A model generated the notes under the pieces. The model saw only the letters and a list, made by a program, of their open reading frames with translations, had not been told where the DNA came from and made no database searches. Below, one piece after another: positions 1 to 6,085 of a stretch of 9,676 nt of DNA. Made by a program: the position numbers and the translations under genes. The stretch lies in NCBI GenBank assembly GCA_964522605.1, contig CAZFWV010000259.1:1-9676 (forward strand), read 5' to 3'. Each line of letters opens with the position of its first letter. Within the stretch, counting starts at the first letter, position 1. Source of the stretch: CAVZLD01 sp964522605. GTDB lineage: Bacteria > Planctomycetota > Planctomycetia > Pirellulales > Pirellulaceae.

Positions 1-751
1 GGGCGTCGCCCTGTGCTCGACGATCTTCCAGCGGACAAAGCCAAAGACCGCGTTCACTGCCTTGCAGCTGGCGCACGGCCGCCACGGCGCCCTGCCAGGC
101 CGCCTGTAAATCGGGCAGCCGCCCCTGCCGCGCGCACCAGGCCAGTCGCGTGCGCAGCGAGGTGTACAGCGCCTCTTCCGGCAGCCGGACCATGCCGGCG
201 GCGAGCGGATTCAGATCGATGTACGCACAGGTCGCCAGCACGGCTTCCTCGCCGAGAACCGCGATCGACTTGTACCGCCCGGCCCAGAACGGCCCGCGGA
301 CGCCATCCTCTTCGTTTGCCTTCCGGGCCAAGGGTTCCTTGAGCTCCTTCATGAACCAGCCCAGGTCCGACAGGCGCTTGCGGAGCTCGCGGACCAGCTT
401 CCGGTTGCGGACATTTTCTCGGACCCACTGGTCGATCGACTTGAGCGGTTTGCGATCCGGCCCGCGCGGCGGATGCAGCCGGGCCCAGCGGCGCAGGACC
501 TCGGCCTTGCTCCAGCGTTTGGCGCGTCTCGGATCCAGATAGACGAGGTTGTGCAGATGGTTATCCAGCACGGCGTATCCGGCGACTTCGATGCTGAAGA
601 TCTCGCTGAGCAGTTCCAGGCGTGCTTCCAGGTCCTGCTTCCGCGTGCCATCGCCCCCTTCGAGCAGAAACTCGCCGCGGACGGTGCGGGAGATGATGTG
701 ATACCAGGGAGTCAGATCGGGATCGACAATCTTGCTGCGCGGCATGGTCAT
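1..751 (-). CDS. REP-associated tyrosine transposase (RAYT, Y1_Tnp/HUH family), C-terminus cut by window edge
   Basis: This is a single-strand DNA transposase-like protein of the IS200/IS605 Y1 family, RAYT branch, which in other bacteria processes REP hairpins. Read on the minus strand, the frame is open from the ATG at 751 to the window start, about 250 codons, so the C-terminus is missing. Visible motifs: an N-terminal TPWYHIISRTVRGEF segment (residues 14-28); the HUH pair in YAVLDNHLHNLVYL (His65, His67); FWAGRYKSI; and the helix AYIDLNPLAAGMV, whose Tyr177 is the expected nucleophile. The start is supported by AAGGAG eight bases upstream; an in-frame ATG at 745 is the alternative. A basic segment sits between the HUH motif and the catalytic helix (about residues 85-140). 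Hairpin and GGACAGGCAC repeats lie directly upstream, as expected of a REP-RAYT locus. Family assignment is firm; current mobility is unknown. Confidence 0.9.
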   Translation of the reverse strand, partial: MTMPRSKIVDPDLTPWYHIISRTVRGEFLLEGGDGTRKQDLEARLELLSEIFSIEVAGYAVLDNHLHNLVYLDPRRAKRWSKAEVLRRWARLHPPRGPDRKPLKSIDQWVRENVRNRKLVRELRKRLSDLGWFMKELKEPLARKANEEDGVRGPFWAGRYKSIAVLGEEAVLATCAYIDLNPLAAGMVRLPEEALYTSLRTRLAWCARQGRLPDLQAAWQGAVAAVRQLQGSERGLWLCPLEDRRAQGDA

Positions 752-846
752 GACACGGTCTCCTTGCGGCCAGCGGTTGCGCGAACGGGCGCGCCGCCTC
801 CTTGGCTGCGCGCGGCGGCGATCCTAACAAACCGCCCCGCCCGCGA

Positions 847-869
847 TCAAAGTTGCCGTGCAACTTTGA
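847..869. repeat. Perfect 10-bp inverted repeat (hairpin), REP-like
   Basis: TCAAAGTTGC (847-856) and GCAACTTTGA (860-869) are perfect complements around a CGT loop. Read on the minus strand, the same strand as the RAYT gene, it comes directly after a GGACAGGCAC core (874-883). It has no T-run, so it is not an obvious intrinsic terminator. It is probably the stem-loop part of a REP unit. Confidence 0.75.
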
Positions 870-873
870 AACC

Positions 874-981
874 GTGCCTGTCCTGGGGTTGGTGTGCGAG
901 CGCGTAACTGGTGTCGAACGGTGCCTGTCCCCGCGTTGGGGGCTGAGCCCAACGCAGTGCCTGTCCTGGGGTTGGTGCACT
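874..981 (-). repeat. REP-like repeat cluster with three GGACAGGCAC cores and a second hairpin
   Basis: The 10-base core GTGCCTGTCC (GGACAGGCAC on the minus strand) occurs at 874-883, 921-930 and 957-966. The first and third copies extend into an identical 21-base unit (874-894 and 957-977). Between the second and third cores lies a hairpin, GCGTTGGG (933-940) with CCCAACGC (948-955). The last copy is framed by AGTGC (956-960) and GCACT (977-981). On the minus strand two of the three cores are followed directly by a stem-loop, giving a core-plus-hairpin unit like known REP elements. Its position 5' of the RAYT gene supports calling it the RAYT substrate; this is inferred from context. Confidence 0.75.
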
Positions 982-1059
982 GGGTGATTTTTTCGCGGAG
1001 TGTGTTGTCAAGATTTGGCTTGCGGCAATAGTAGATGGCAGCTTGGGGATTTCGGTCCG

Positions 1060-1123
1060 CAGTAAGATGAGCGTTGTTACGCTTAGGGCTGAAAGGTCCC
1101 CTAGACCCTAAACCAGTAAGATG
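1060..1123 (+). promoter_or_regulatory. Fasciclin-gene leader: 10-bp direct repeats enclosing small stem-loops
   Basis: CAGTAAGATG occurs exactly at 1060-1069 and 1114-1123, 54 bases apart, in the leader of the FAS1 gene. Between the copies are a small hairpin (GCGT 1071-1074, ACGC 1079-1082) and a longer pairing (TTAGGG 1083-1088 with CCCTAA 1106-1111). The spacing is about five helical turns. This could be a paired regulator site or a structured 5' leader; no known riboswitch is recognised. Confidence 0.3.
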
Positions 1124-1146
1124 TGTTCAGTTAGGAGAATTAGAAA

Positions 1147-1644
1147 ATGTTAAAGTATGGTTTGAGTGTAATTTTCGCGTTTTCAATGATGCTAGTCGTT
1201 AGCTCGCAAGCCTACGCAGATTGTGGTACGTGCGACAAAACAATCGTCGAAAACGCTGTTGCTTCGAAGGACTTCAGTACGCTCGTAGCAGCGGTTAAAG
1301 CTGCGGGGCTCGTTGAGACCCTGTCCGGCAAGGGCCCTTTTACCGTGTTTGCGCCAACCAATAAAGCCTTCGAAAAATTGCCGGAGGGCACCGTTGCAGA
1401 ACTCTTGAAACCTGAGAACAAGGAGAAGCTCACCGCAGTTCTTACTTACCATGTTGTTCCTGGCAAGGTTCTCGCCGCCGACGTTCTCAAGTTATCTAAG
1501 GCGAAAACGGTTCAGGGATCCGAGGTTGAGATTAAGGTCAACGATGGCAAAGTGAAAGTGGATGAGGCGAATGTTGTGAAGACAGATATCGTCAGCAAGA
1601 ACGGTGTCATTCACGTGATTGATTCCGTCATACTTCCCGAGTAG
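1147..1644 (+). CDS. Secreted single-domain fasciclin (FAS1) protein
   Basis: A 165-residue exported protein made almost entirely of one FAS1 domain, a fold linked to adhesion and extracellular matrix or cell-surface interactions. The N-terminus is a signal peptide (charged MLKYG, hydrophobic LSVIFAFSMMLVVSS, likely cleavage AYA/D after residue 24). FAS1 hallmarks: GPFTVFAPTNKAF (about 63-75, the H1 motif), LTYHVVPGK (about 99-107, Tyr101-His102) and NGVIHVIDSVILP (about 152-164, the H2 motif). The mature start carries a CGTC pair (Cys26, Cys29), which may form a disulfide. The start is supported by AGGAG nine bases upstream, and a strong terminator follows, so it is probably monocistronic. 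GC is visibly lower than in the flanking genes, which is compatible with transfer or strong expression. Family call is firm; the ligand is unknown. Confidence 0.95.
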   Translation: MLKYGLSVIFAFSMMLVVSSQAYADCGTCDKTIVENAVASKDFSTLVAAVKAAGLVETLSGKGPFTVFAPTNKAFEKLPEGTVAELLKPENKEKLTAVLTYHVVPGKVLAADVLKLSKAKTVQGSEVEIKVNDGKVKVDEANVVKTDIVSKNGVIHVIDSVILPE

Positions 1645-1676
1645 GTGGATTCAAAGCAAGGTTTGACCGTTACGAG

Positions 1677-1699
1677 GGGGGGAGACTCCCCCCTTTTTT
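1677..1699 (+). terminator. Rho-independent terminator of the fasciclin gene
   Basis: GGGGGGA (1677-1683) pairs with TCCCCCC (1687-1693) across a GAC loop and is followed directly by six T (1694-1699). It starts about 30 bases after the fasciclin stop codon. It is the clearest terminator in the window. Confidence 0.9.
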
Positions 1700-1994
1700 G
1701 TTCCTGGATTAATGCGAAATCAGACCAGGAAGTGTTCCTGCCGCGGAAACCGAAAGCCGATTCAGTATTTTGGTCAATCCATTGAGGGTGGCGCAGCCAG
1801 CACGCCAAGACGACCATCGGACGTCCTGCATCGTGAGATTTCGCGTAGCTTCTTGAGGATCTTTGACCGCGTCGCAGAGAATGAGATCTCGCCGTTGACC
1901 TTCGAATTCATGGGAGCGCATTCCGAAACTAGCTTTCGTGGTTAGATGGCCCTGTTACAGCCATCCTCAAGACAGTCAGGCTCGAAAACGCGCT
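1700..1994. other. Intergenic stretch, no gene recognised
   Basis: Space between the fasciclin terminator and the 3' end of the NagB-like gene. Short open frames of about 70 codons exist on both strands (for example 1709-1921 minus and 1712-1945 plus), but none has a ribosome binding site or a recognisable motif. No clear terminator for the minus-strand gene was seen here. Confidence 0.5.
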
Positions 1995-2927
1995 TCAATG
2001 CACTTCGACGGAACACGTCCCAAGTCCGCCACGATAGTAATTGAACTGCACGTTCGGGTGGTCGGCCAGCAGTGACATCGGGACGGATGTGTCTTGCAGA
2101 TGCTTCGAAATCATGTAGGCCGTTAATCGCTGACCGAACGGATTGTCGTGAGTTCCTGCCTGCCAGATCGAGACTTTTTCCGCCTTCCACGTTTCGACCG
2201 GTCCGACTGTGATTGCCATAGTTGGCACCATCGAGATGTTGCCGCCGCCGCTGGTTCGCGCGTTTTGGGCCACGGTAAGCGGATGGAGCTTGACGACGCG
2301 TGTCGCTAACTTGCGATACTCCGCCGGTGGGGGTGGATGATCGCGCCACTTGCCGCTTCGCTTCGGTGGATCGTTGAATGCCCAGTGTTTGACATCACCT
2401 TGTCCCCCTTGCATGACAGCGCACCGTATGCCAGCGTCCCAGCTGTTCCGATACGGGGTCGTATCCGCTTTGGGAAAATGCAAGTGTGTATCTGGCATGC
2501 GGAGCTTCTTGTCGATGCGATGGAAACATAAATCGCGATCGGCCTTTTCGAAGGAAAGCGGGTGAGCAACCGGGGCTTCTTTTCCGTCGAGGTACCACTC
2601 GTCCATTCCCCAGAAGTGGGCGGAGCGCACGTCCAAACGTAGAGAATTCACAATTCGCGCGACCAGCGGAAGCTGTTCGGTTGGACCGATCGGTCCGCAG
2701 ATTCCCACCGGATTATCGTCTGTGCTCTGTCGCCAAGCATCGATGTACTCGAGTGCTTCCGCGACGTAGAACTCCTCGAGTGTGTCGTACATTACGACTC
2801 GAAAACCTGGTCGCGACAATCGCTCCAGATCGCGCGGAGTAAGCCGGGCAACGGCTTCAATGATCTCTGAATCAAGCGTGGTGTAATCCCACCAGTCGGG
2901 GGCGATAACGCTGATTTTACGGGACAT
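1995..2927 (-). CDS. Divergent glucosamine-6-phosphate deaminase/isomerase-like protein (NagB/6PGL fold)
   Basis: A cytoplasmic 310-residue protein with no signal peptide and the order of motifs seen in NagB-type aldose-ketose isomerases. NagB enzymes turn glucosamine-6-phosphate into fructose-6-phosphate and ammonia. Visible: a phosphate-loop-like segment VGICGPIGPTEQLPL (74-88); HFWGMDEWYL (104-113), matching the NMDEY motif with Asp109; GGQGDVKHWAFNDP (174-187), matching GGxGxDGHIAFNEP; AITVGPVETW (238-247); and VPMSLLADH (282-290). Against E. coli NagB the aspartate before Gly-His becomes Val179 (an Asp sits one place earlier at 178), His181 is kept, and the Glu of NEP is Asp186. It is also longer than typical NagB (about 266). 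True deaminase activity is therefore uncertain; an isomerase for another sugar phosphate is possible. The start codon has only a poorly spaced AGGA. Confidence 0.8.
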   Translation of the reverse strand: MSRKISVIAPDWWDYTTLDSEIIEAVARLTPRDLERLSRPGFRVVMYDTLEEFYVAEALEYIDAWRQSTDDNPVGICGPIGPTEQLPLVARIVNSLRLDVRSAHFWGMDEWYLDGKEAPVAHPLSFEKADRDLCFHRIDKKLRMPDTHLHFPKADTTPYRNSWDAGIRCAVMQGGQGDVKHWAFNDPPKRSGKWRDHPPPPAEYRKLATRVVKLHPLTVAQNARTSGGGNISMVPTMAITVGPVETWKAEKVSIWQAGTHDNPFGQRLTAYMISKHLQDTSVPMSLLADHPNVQFNYYRGGLGTCSVEVH

Positions 2928-3165
2928 GATCCTGCGTGGGTTGGAGGCTGCGGAAACTGCCGAACGACGGCCTGCGCGGCAAGGAACTCAAAATCTCATC
3001 CAGCCACGTCAGGACAGATCGACCTTCGACTGGCGCTGAATATACCGCAGCGACCGGCGCTACTCAAGAATTCAAAAATTCCGACATTCACTTGCCAGGT
3101 GCCAAAACACCGGGCATGTTACCAAGTCGGACCATGGACTATGGGACAGAGCAAGGGAGCTGGTT
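2928..3165. other. Divergent intergenic region between NagB-like and lipoprotein genes
   Basis: This region should hold the promoters of both flanking genes, which face away from each other. No convincing -35/-10 pair or operator was picked out by eye. An open frame at 2936-3169 on the plus strand lacks a ribosome binding site and any recognisable motif. Confidence 0.4.
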
Positions 3166-3393
3166 ATGACGGTCAGGAAGTCTGAGCCATTCAGGAGTGG
3201 GCTCTTTTTGATATTGATCGCTTCATTCGTCTTCACGACGGGCTGCGGCACATTTCGTCGCATCGAACAATGGAAATGCGATCACCTGGGAATCTGCCAA
3301 TTCGGTACGAGACCGAGCTACCCCACATTCGCGCCTCCGGGGTCCCCGTACTCGGTTCCTTATGACGAGCCGTGTGAGTCGTGCCAGCAGTGA
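3166..3393 (+). CDS. Small cysteine-rich lipoprotein, function unknown
   Basis: A 75-residue predicted lipoprotein not recognised as a named family. It has a basic start (MTVRKSEPFR), a hydrophobic stretch (SGLFLILIASFVF) and a relaxed lipobox TTGC with Cys27 as the lipidated residue. The mature part is about 49 residues: CGTFRRIEQWKCDHLGICQFG, then a Pro/Ser/Tyr-rich stretch (GTRPSYPTFAPPGSPYSVPYDEP) and a C-terminal CESCQQ. Besides Cys27 there are four cysteines (38, 44, 70, 73), which could form disulfides or bind a metal. AAGGGAG six bases upstream makes a good ribosome binding site, the main reason to believe this short gene. It appears to stand alone. Confidence 0.7.
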   Translation: MTVRKSEPFRSGLFLILIASFVFTTGCGTFRRIEQWKCDHLGICQFGTRPSYPTFAPPGSPYSVPYDEPCESCQQ

Positions 3394-4250
3394 GCGTGAT
3401 CCGCGCCCGTCTGGCAAATGCCCCAACGCGTGCTTTGCGGGTGCTGGTTGGATGGCAGGAAGTCGTGCGCCCGGACGTTTCAAGCCGCGCTATAAGGCTT
3501 CCAATGCGCGGAACCGCGGGAATCGATTGACGGCGGCGCCGCCCATGATCCAGGTCAACTCGCGAGAGTTCGGCCTTCGTTCGTTTCGCGACGCTTCTCT
3601 TGGATCTTTGATCGCGCCGCGGTGAACAATTCGACCAGAGCAGTCTAGTTACCGAACAGGGAAAGCCCTGTCTGAGTCCACGTGCTGGAGGCGGGCTGAA
3701 GCGTCATCTTCGAGGACCACACGCAACGTCCGCGGGTGAAAAAGCAGAGTGTGGATGTGGGATCCCGCGTCGGACTTAGAGGCCGTCACGGAGTCGATTG
3801 CGAAGGCCGCGTTGTGCGGTCATTCGATGTATAACCCGCGATGTTGGGCCCGCGCCCGATGGTGCGCACCGCTCGCCGCATCGTGAATCAAGTCAAAAAA
3901 TCGCGAATCTGCCAATCTCGCCATCTTGCGGGTGGGTCACTACCCCCTCCATACTCTTGATCGCGAAACGAAAGTCGATGGCCTCAAGAAGGGATGGATC
4001 TTGTTCGATCGCTTCAACTTCTGCGAATGCCCTGGACAGCAAGCAAATCATCGAATACCGGGAGACCAGGAGAATACCACGGAGAATACCAGGACAGGCG
4101 TGGTTTAGTCCGTTGGGTAATTCGTCCGCTCGCGCCTGAACGAAATTGCGCTGCGCTCCACATTTCTCATTTCTCGCATTAATCCCAGCATCTCTTTGTT
4201 TTCAGTTCTCTCAGTTCGCATCTACACTCTCCACTTTGCTCGCTCGTCCT
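3394..4250. other. Gene-poor region with no recognisable coding sequence
   Basis: No frame here has a ribosome binding site, a known motif or sustained protein-like sequence. Short structures seen: an inverted repeat ACAGGG/CCCTGT (3656-3671), a 10-bp palindrome GGTGCGCACC (3861-3870), a tandem GGAGAATACCA (4069-4079 and 4081-4091), a GGACAGGCG core (4092-4100), and a pyrimidine-rich stretch (about 4160-4250) leading into the repeat cluster. The frame around 3923-4105 reads somewhat protein-like (RVGHYPLHTLDRETKVDGLKK) and could be a decayed gene, but nothing can be named. Confidence 0.5.
4069..4100 (+). repeat. Short tandem repeat running into a GGACAGGCG core
   Basis: GGAGAATACCA occurs at 4069-4079 and 4081-4091 (period 12) and abuts GGACAGGCG at 4092-4100. 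It is the leftmost member of the plus-strand GGACAGGCG family in this region. Confidence 0.6.
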
Positions 4251-4460
4251 GGTCGAACACGAGGACAGGCGCTGTATCGCGACGGGCATAGAGCAGGGAC
4301 AGGCGNNNNNNNNNNNNNNNNNNNNNNNNNNNNNNNNNNNNNNNNNNNNNNNNNNNNNNNNNNNNNNNNNNNNNNNNNNNNNNNNNNNNNNNNNNNNNNN
4401 NNNNNGGTCGAACACGAGGACAGGCGCTGTATCGCGACGGGCATAGAGCAGGGACAGGCG
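4251..4460 (+). repeat. 55-bp exact direct duplication flanking the assembly gap
   Basis: Bases 4251-4305 and 4406-4460 are identical over all 55 positions, and the two copies directly abut the two ends of the N run. Each copy carries two GGACAGGCG cores (4263-4271 and 4297-4305; 4418-4426 and 4452-4460). Such an exact end-to-end match at a scaffold join is typical of two contigs sharing a de Bruijn overlap (here 55), so the second copy may be an artefact. A genuine collapsed tandem array is the alternative. Confidence 0.85.
4306..4405. other. Assembly gap (100 N)
   Basis: Exactly 100 undetermined bases, a conventional placeholder for a scaffold gap of unknown size. No reading frame crossing it should be trusted. 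Confidence 0.98.
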
Positions 4461-4631
4461 CTGTCTCGGGGGTGGACAGGGGGCGACCCATCGTGGCAAC
4501 GCAGGGACAGGCAAGGCGGGGACGGCGGGCGCTACCCCCCGTGAGGGAATCGGCTCGTGGCGCGGACCCGAGGACAGGCGATGTGCGGCGGGCGAGGACA
4601 CGGACCCGAGGACAGGCGATGTGCGGCGGGC
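4452..4631 (+). repeat. GGACAGGCG repeat cluster with a 31-bp tandem repeat
   Basis: Cores GGACAGGCG at 4452-4460, 4572-4580 and 4610-4618, a GGACAGGCA variant at 4505-4513, and a looser GGACAGGGGGCG at 4474-4485. A 31-base unit is repeated exactly at 4563-4593 and 4601-4631 (period 38). At 4453-4465 the core forms a small hairpin, GACAG/CTGTC around GCG. All cores lie on the plus strand, pointing toward the oxidoreductase gene. The motif shares GGACAGGC with the repeats beside the RAYT gene, so both clusters probably belong to one repeat family. Confidence 0.75.
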
Positions 4632-4770
4632 TTGGGATGGAGGTTAAGGCGGGCAGGGAGCGAAGTGTGTATGATCGTGGCTGAATGCGTGGTGAGAGTT
4701 GATCGTCGTGATTTTTCTGCGCTGTCCGGCGGACGATCCGATCCGCTGCGGGGCATTTCGATGAGGAATC

Positions 4771-4776
4771 AAGGAG
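4771..4776 (+). promoter_or_regulatory. Ribosome binding site deciding the oxidoreductase start
   Basis: AAGGAG lies five bases before the ATG at 4782 and eight before the ATG at 4785. It rules against the open frame that extends upstream through the repeats to 4557. Confidence 0.75.
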
Positions 4777-4781
4777 CGACC

Positions 4782-5984
4782 ATGATGGACGACACGGCAT
4801 CGAGACGCGCGTTTTTGCACTCGTGTGGTCTGGGGGCTGCCGCGTGGGGATTGACCGCCAGCGGCATCGCACAGCAGCCCGCGATTCCTGGATTTGAGCA
4901 GGCGCCGCCCGATCCGGACGCGTCTGCGGCTTGGCAGCCTGTTTCCGATCGGCGAATCCGCGTTGGCATCGTCGGATACGGCGTCTGTCAGTTCGGAGCC
5001 GCGTTTAGTTTTCAGGACCACCCCAACGTGGAGGTCGTGGCGGTCAGTGACCTAATCCCCGAGCGGTGCGCCGGTCTGGCCCGGGCATGTCGCTGCGAGA
5101 AGACGTATCCGTCACTCGAAGAACTTGTGAAGGATGACACGCTCGAAGCCGTTTTCGTCGCGACCGACGCGCCGAGTCACGCTCGTCATTGCATTACCGT
5201 GCTGGAACATGGCAAGCACGTCGCGTCCGCCGTACCGGCGGTGTATGGATCACTCGAGGACGCCGAGCGATTGTTTGAAGCGGTGAAGAAAAGCGGTTTG
5301 AAGTACATGATGTTCGAGACTTCCTGCTTCCACGCAGACTGCTACGCCATGCGACAAATCTATCGCGCCGGAGGTTTTGGTCGACTGATCTACTCGGAAG
5401 GCGAATACTACCATTATCACTCCACGCCGATCGACTCGTATAAGGGCTGGCGGATTGGCAGTGTTCCTTTGTGGTATCCCACGCATTCGACCGCTTACTA
5501 TGTCGGTGTGACGGAAAAACCTTTCACCTCGGTCTCTTGCACCGGGTTTAACGCCGGGTTTGATGCGTATCGACCGGGTGCGAATCGGTACAACAATCCG
5601 TTCTCGGATGAAGTGGCCCTCTTTGAGACGGCCGAAGGAGGATCATCGCGCATGCTGATGTGTTCGGGAATCTACTCGAAAATCGAGGAGACCGGACGCG
5701 TATTCGGAGAAAAAGGTTGGATGGAGGGTATGCAATACCACGGAGCAATGACCGAGCTCCCGAATCTTGCCAGGCCGCCTCTTCCGCCCGATGTAAAACC
5801 TGGTGGCCACGGAGGATCCCACGGCCCGCTGATGAACGAGTTCGTCCTGTCGATTCTCCAGGATCGCAAACCGCTTGTCGATATTGTTCAGGCGCTCAAT
5901 ATGACCGTCTGTGGCATTGTGGCGCACGAATCCGCACTGCGGGATGGCGAACGAATGAAAGTACCTCAGTACGAAATGAGTTGA
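4782..5984 (+). CDS. Tat-exported Gfo/Idh/MocA family oxidoreductase, possibly GH109-like
   Basis: A 400-residue NAD(P)-binding oxidoreductase of the Gfo/Idh/MocA superfamily, whose members act on sugars and polyols; the substrate is not evident. The N-terminus is a twin-arginine signal (SRRAFL at 7-12, then a hydrophobic GLGAAAWGLTASGIA), implying folded export. The Rossmann domain starts at RIRVGIVGYGVCQFG (58-72, GxGxxxxG), with VVAVSDL as the second strand. The usual EKP of the family is replaced: GKHVASAVPAV instead of GKHVxxEKP. The C-terminal half (KYMMFETSCFHADCYAMRQIY, EGEYYHYHS, GGHGGSHGPLMNEFV) resembles the branch containing NAD-dependent glycosidases such as GH109; this is recalled, not tested. 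The start is set by AAGGAG (4771-4776) before ATGATG; 4785 and 4761 are in-frame alternatives. Much longer upstream extensions run through repeat DNA and are unlikely. Confidence 0.85.
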   Translation: MMDDTASRRAFLHSCGLGAAAWGLTASGIAQQPAIPGFEQAPPDPDASAAWQPVSDRRIRVGIVGYGVCQFGAAFSFQDHPNVEVVAVSDLIPERCAGLARACRCEKTYPSLEELVKDDTLEAVFVATDAPSHARHCITVLEHGKHVASAVPAVYGSLEDAERLFEAVKKSGLKYMMFETSCFHADCYAMRQIYRAGGFGRLIYSEGEYYHYHSTPIDSYKGWRIGSVPLWYPTHSTAYYVGVTEKPFTSVSCTGFNAGFDAYRPGANRYNNPFSDEVALFETAEGGSSRMLMCSGIYSKIEETGRVFGEKGWMEGMQYHGAMTELPNLARPPLPPDVKPGGHGGSHGPLMNEFVLSILQDRKPLVDIVQALNMTVCGIVAHESALRDGERMKVPQYEMS

Positions 5985-5994
5985 TCCGTGGCAC

Positions 5995-6031
5995 AGTGCC
6001 AATCTGGCCAGGCACTTCTTCCTTCTCCTTG
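5995..6031 (+). terminator. Candidate terminator between convergent genes
   Basis: AGTGCC (5995-6000) pairs with GGCACT (6011-6016) across a 10-base loop, followed by a T/C-rich stretch (6017-6031). It lies 10 bases after the oxidoreductase stop codon. The stem is short and the tract is broken by C, so this is a weak call. Confidence 0.4.
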
Positions 6032-6085
6032 TGTGAGGCGAAGGCAAGCTGGTCACCCAAGCGGCGCGGATGTCTGCCGCCGCGG

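Noticed and set aside
150..907. Plus-strand frames over the RAYT gene
   Set aside because: They are shadows of the minus-strand gene, which shows the HUH and catalytic tyrosine motifs.
874..981. CRISPR array from repeated GTGCCTGTCC
   Set aside because: Repeats are short, unevenly spaced, include hairpins between them and have no cas genes nearby; a REP cluster fits better.
1005..1036. TTGTCA followed by an AT-richer stretch, as a sigma-70 promoter for the fasciclin gene
   Set aside because: No good -10 at 16-18 bases; AATAGTAG is a poor match, so it is not called.
1709..1945. Open frames of about 70 codons on both strands between the fasciclin and NagB-like genes
   Set aside because: No ribosome binding site, no motif, and the two strands overlap each other almost completely.
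2936..3169. 77-codon frame upstream of the lipoprotein
   Set aside because: No ribosome binding site or motif; it overlaps the lipoprotein start and lies in a region expected to hold promoters.
3861..3870. Perfect palindrome GGTGCGCACC
   Set aside because: A 10-bp palindrome is expected by chance in GC-rich DNA and nothing nearby suggests an operator.
4557..4781. In-frame upstream extension of the oxidoreductase
   Set aside because: It runs through the tandem repeats, lacks a Tat or signal start, and the AAGGAG before 4782 followed by SRRAFL gives a clear start.
4146..4872. Long open frames across the N gap on both strands
   Set aside because: They cross undetermined bases and GC-rich repeats and show only low-complexity repeat translation.
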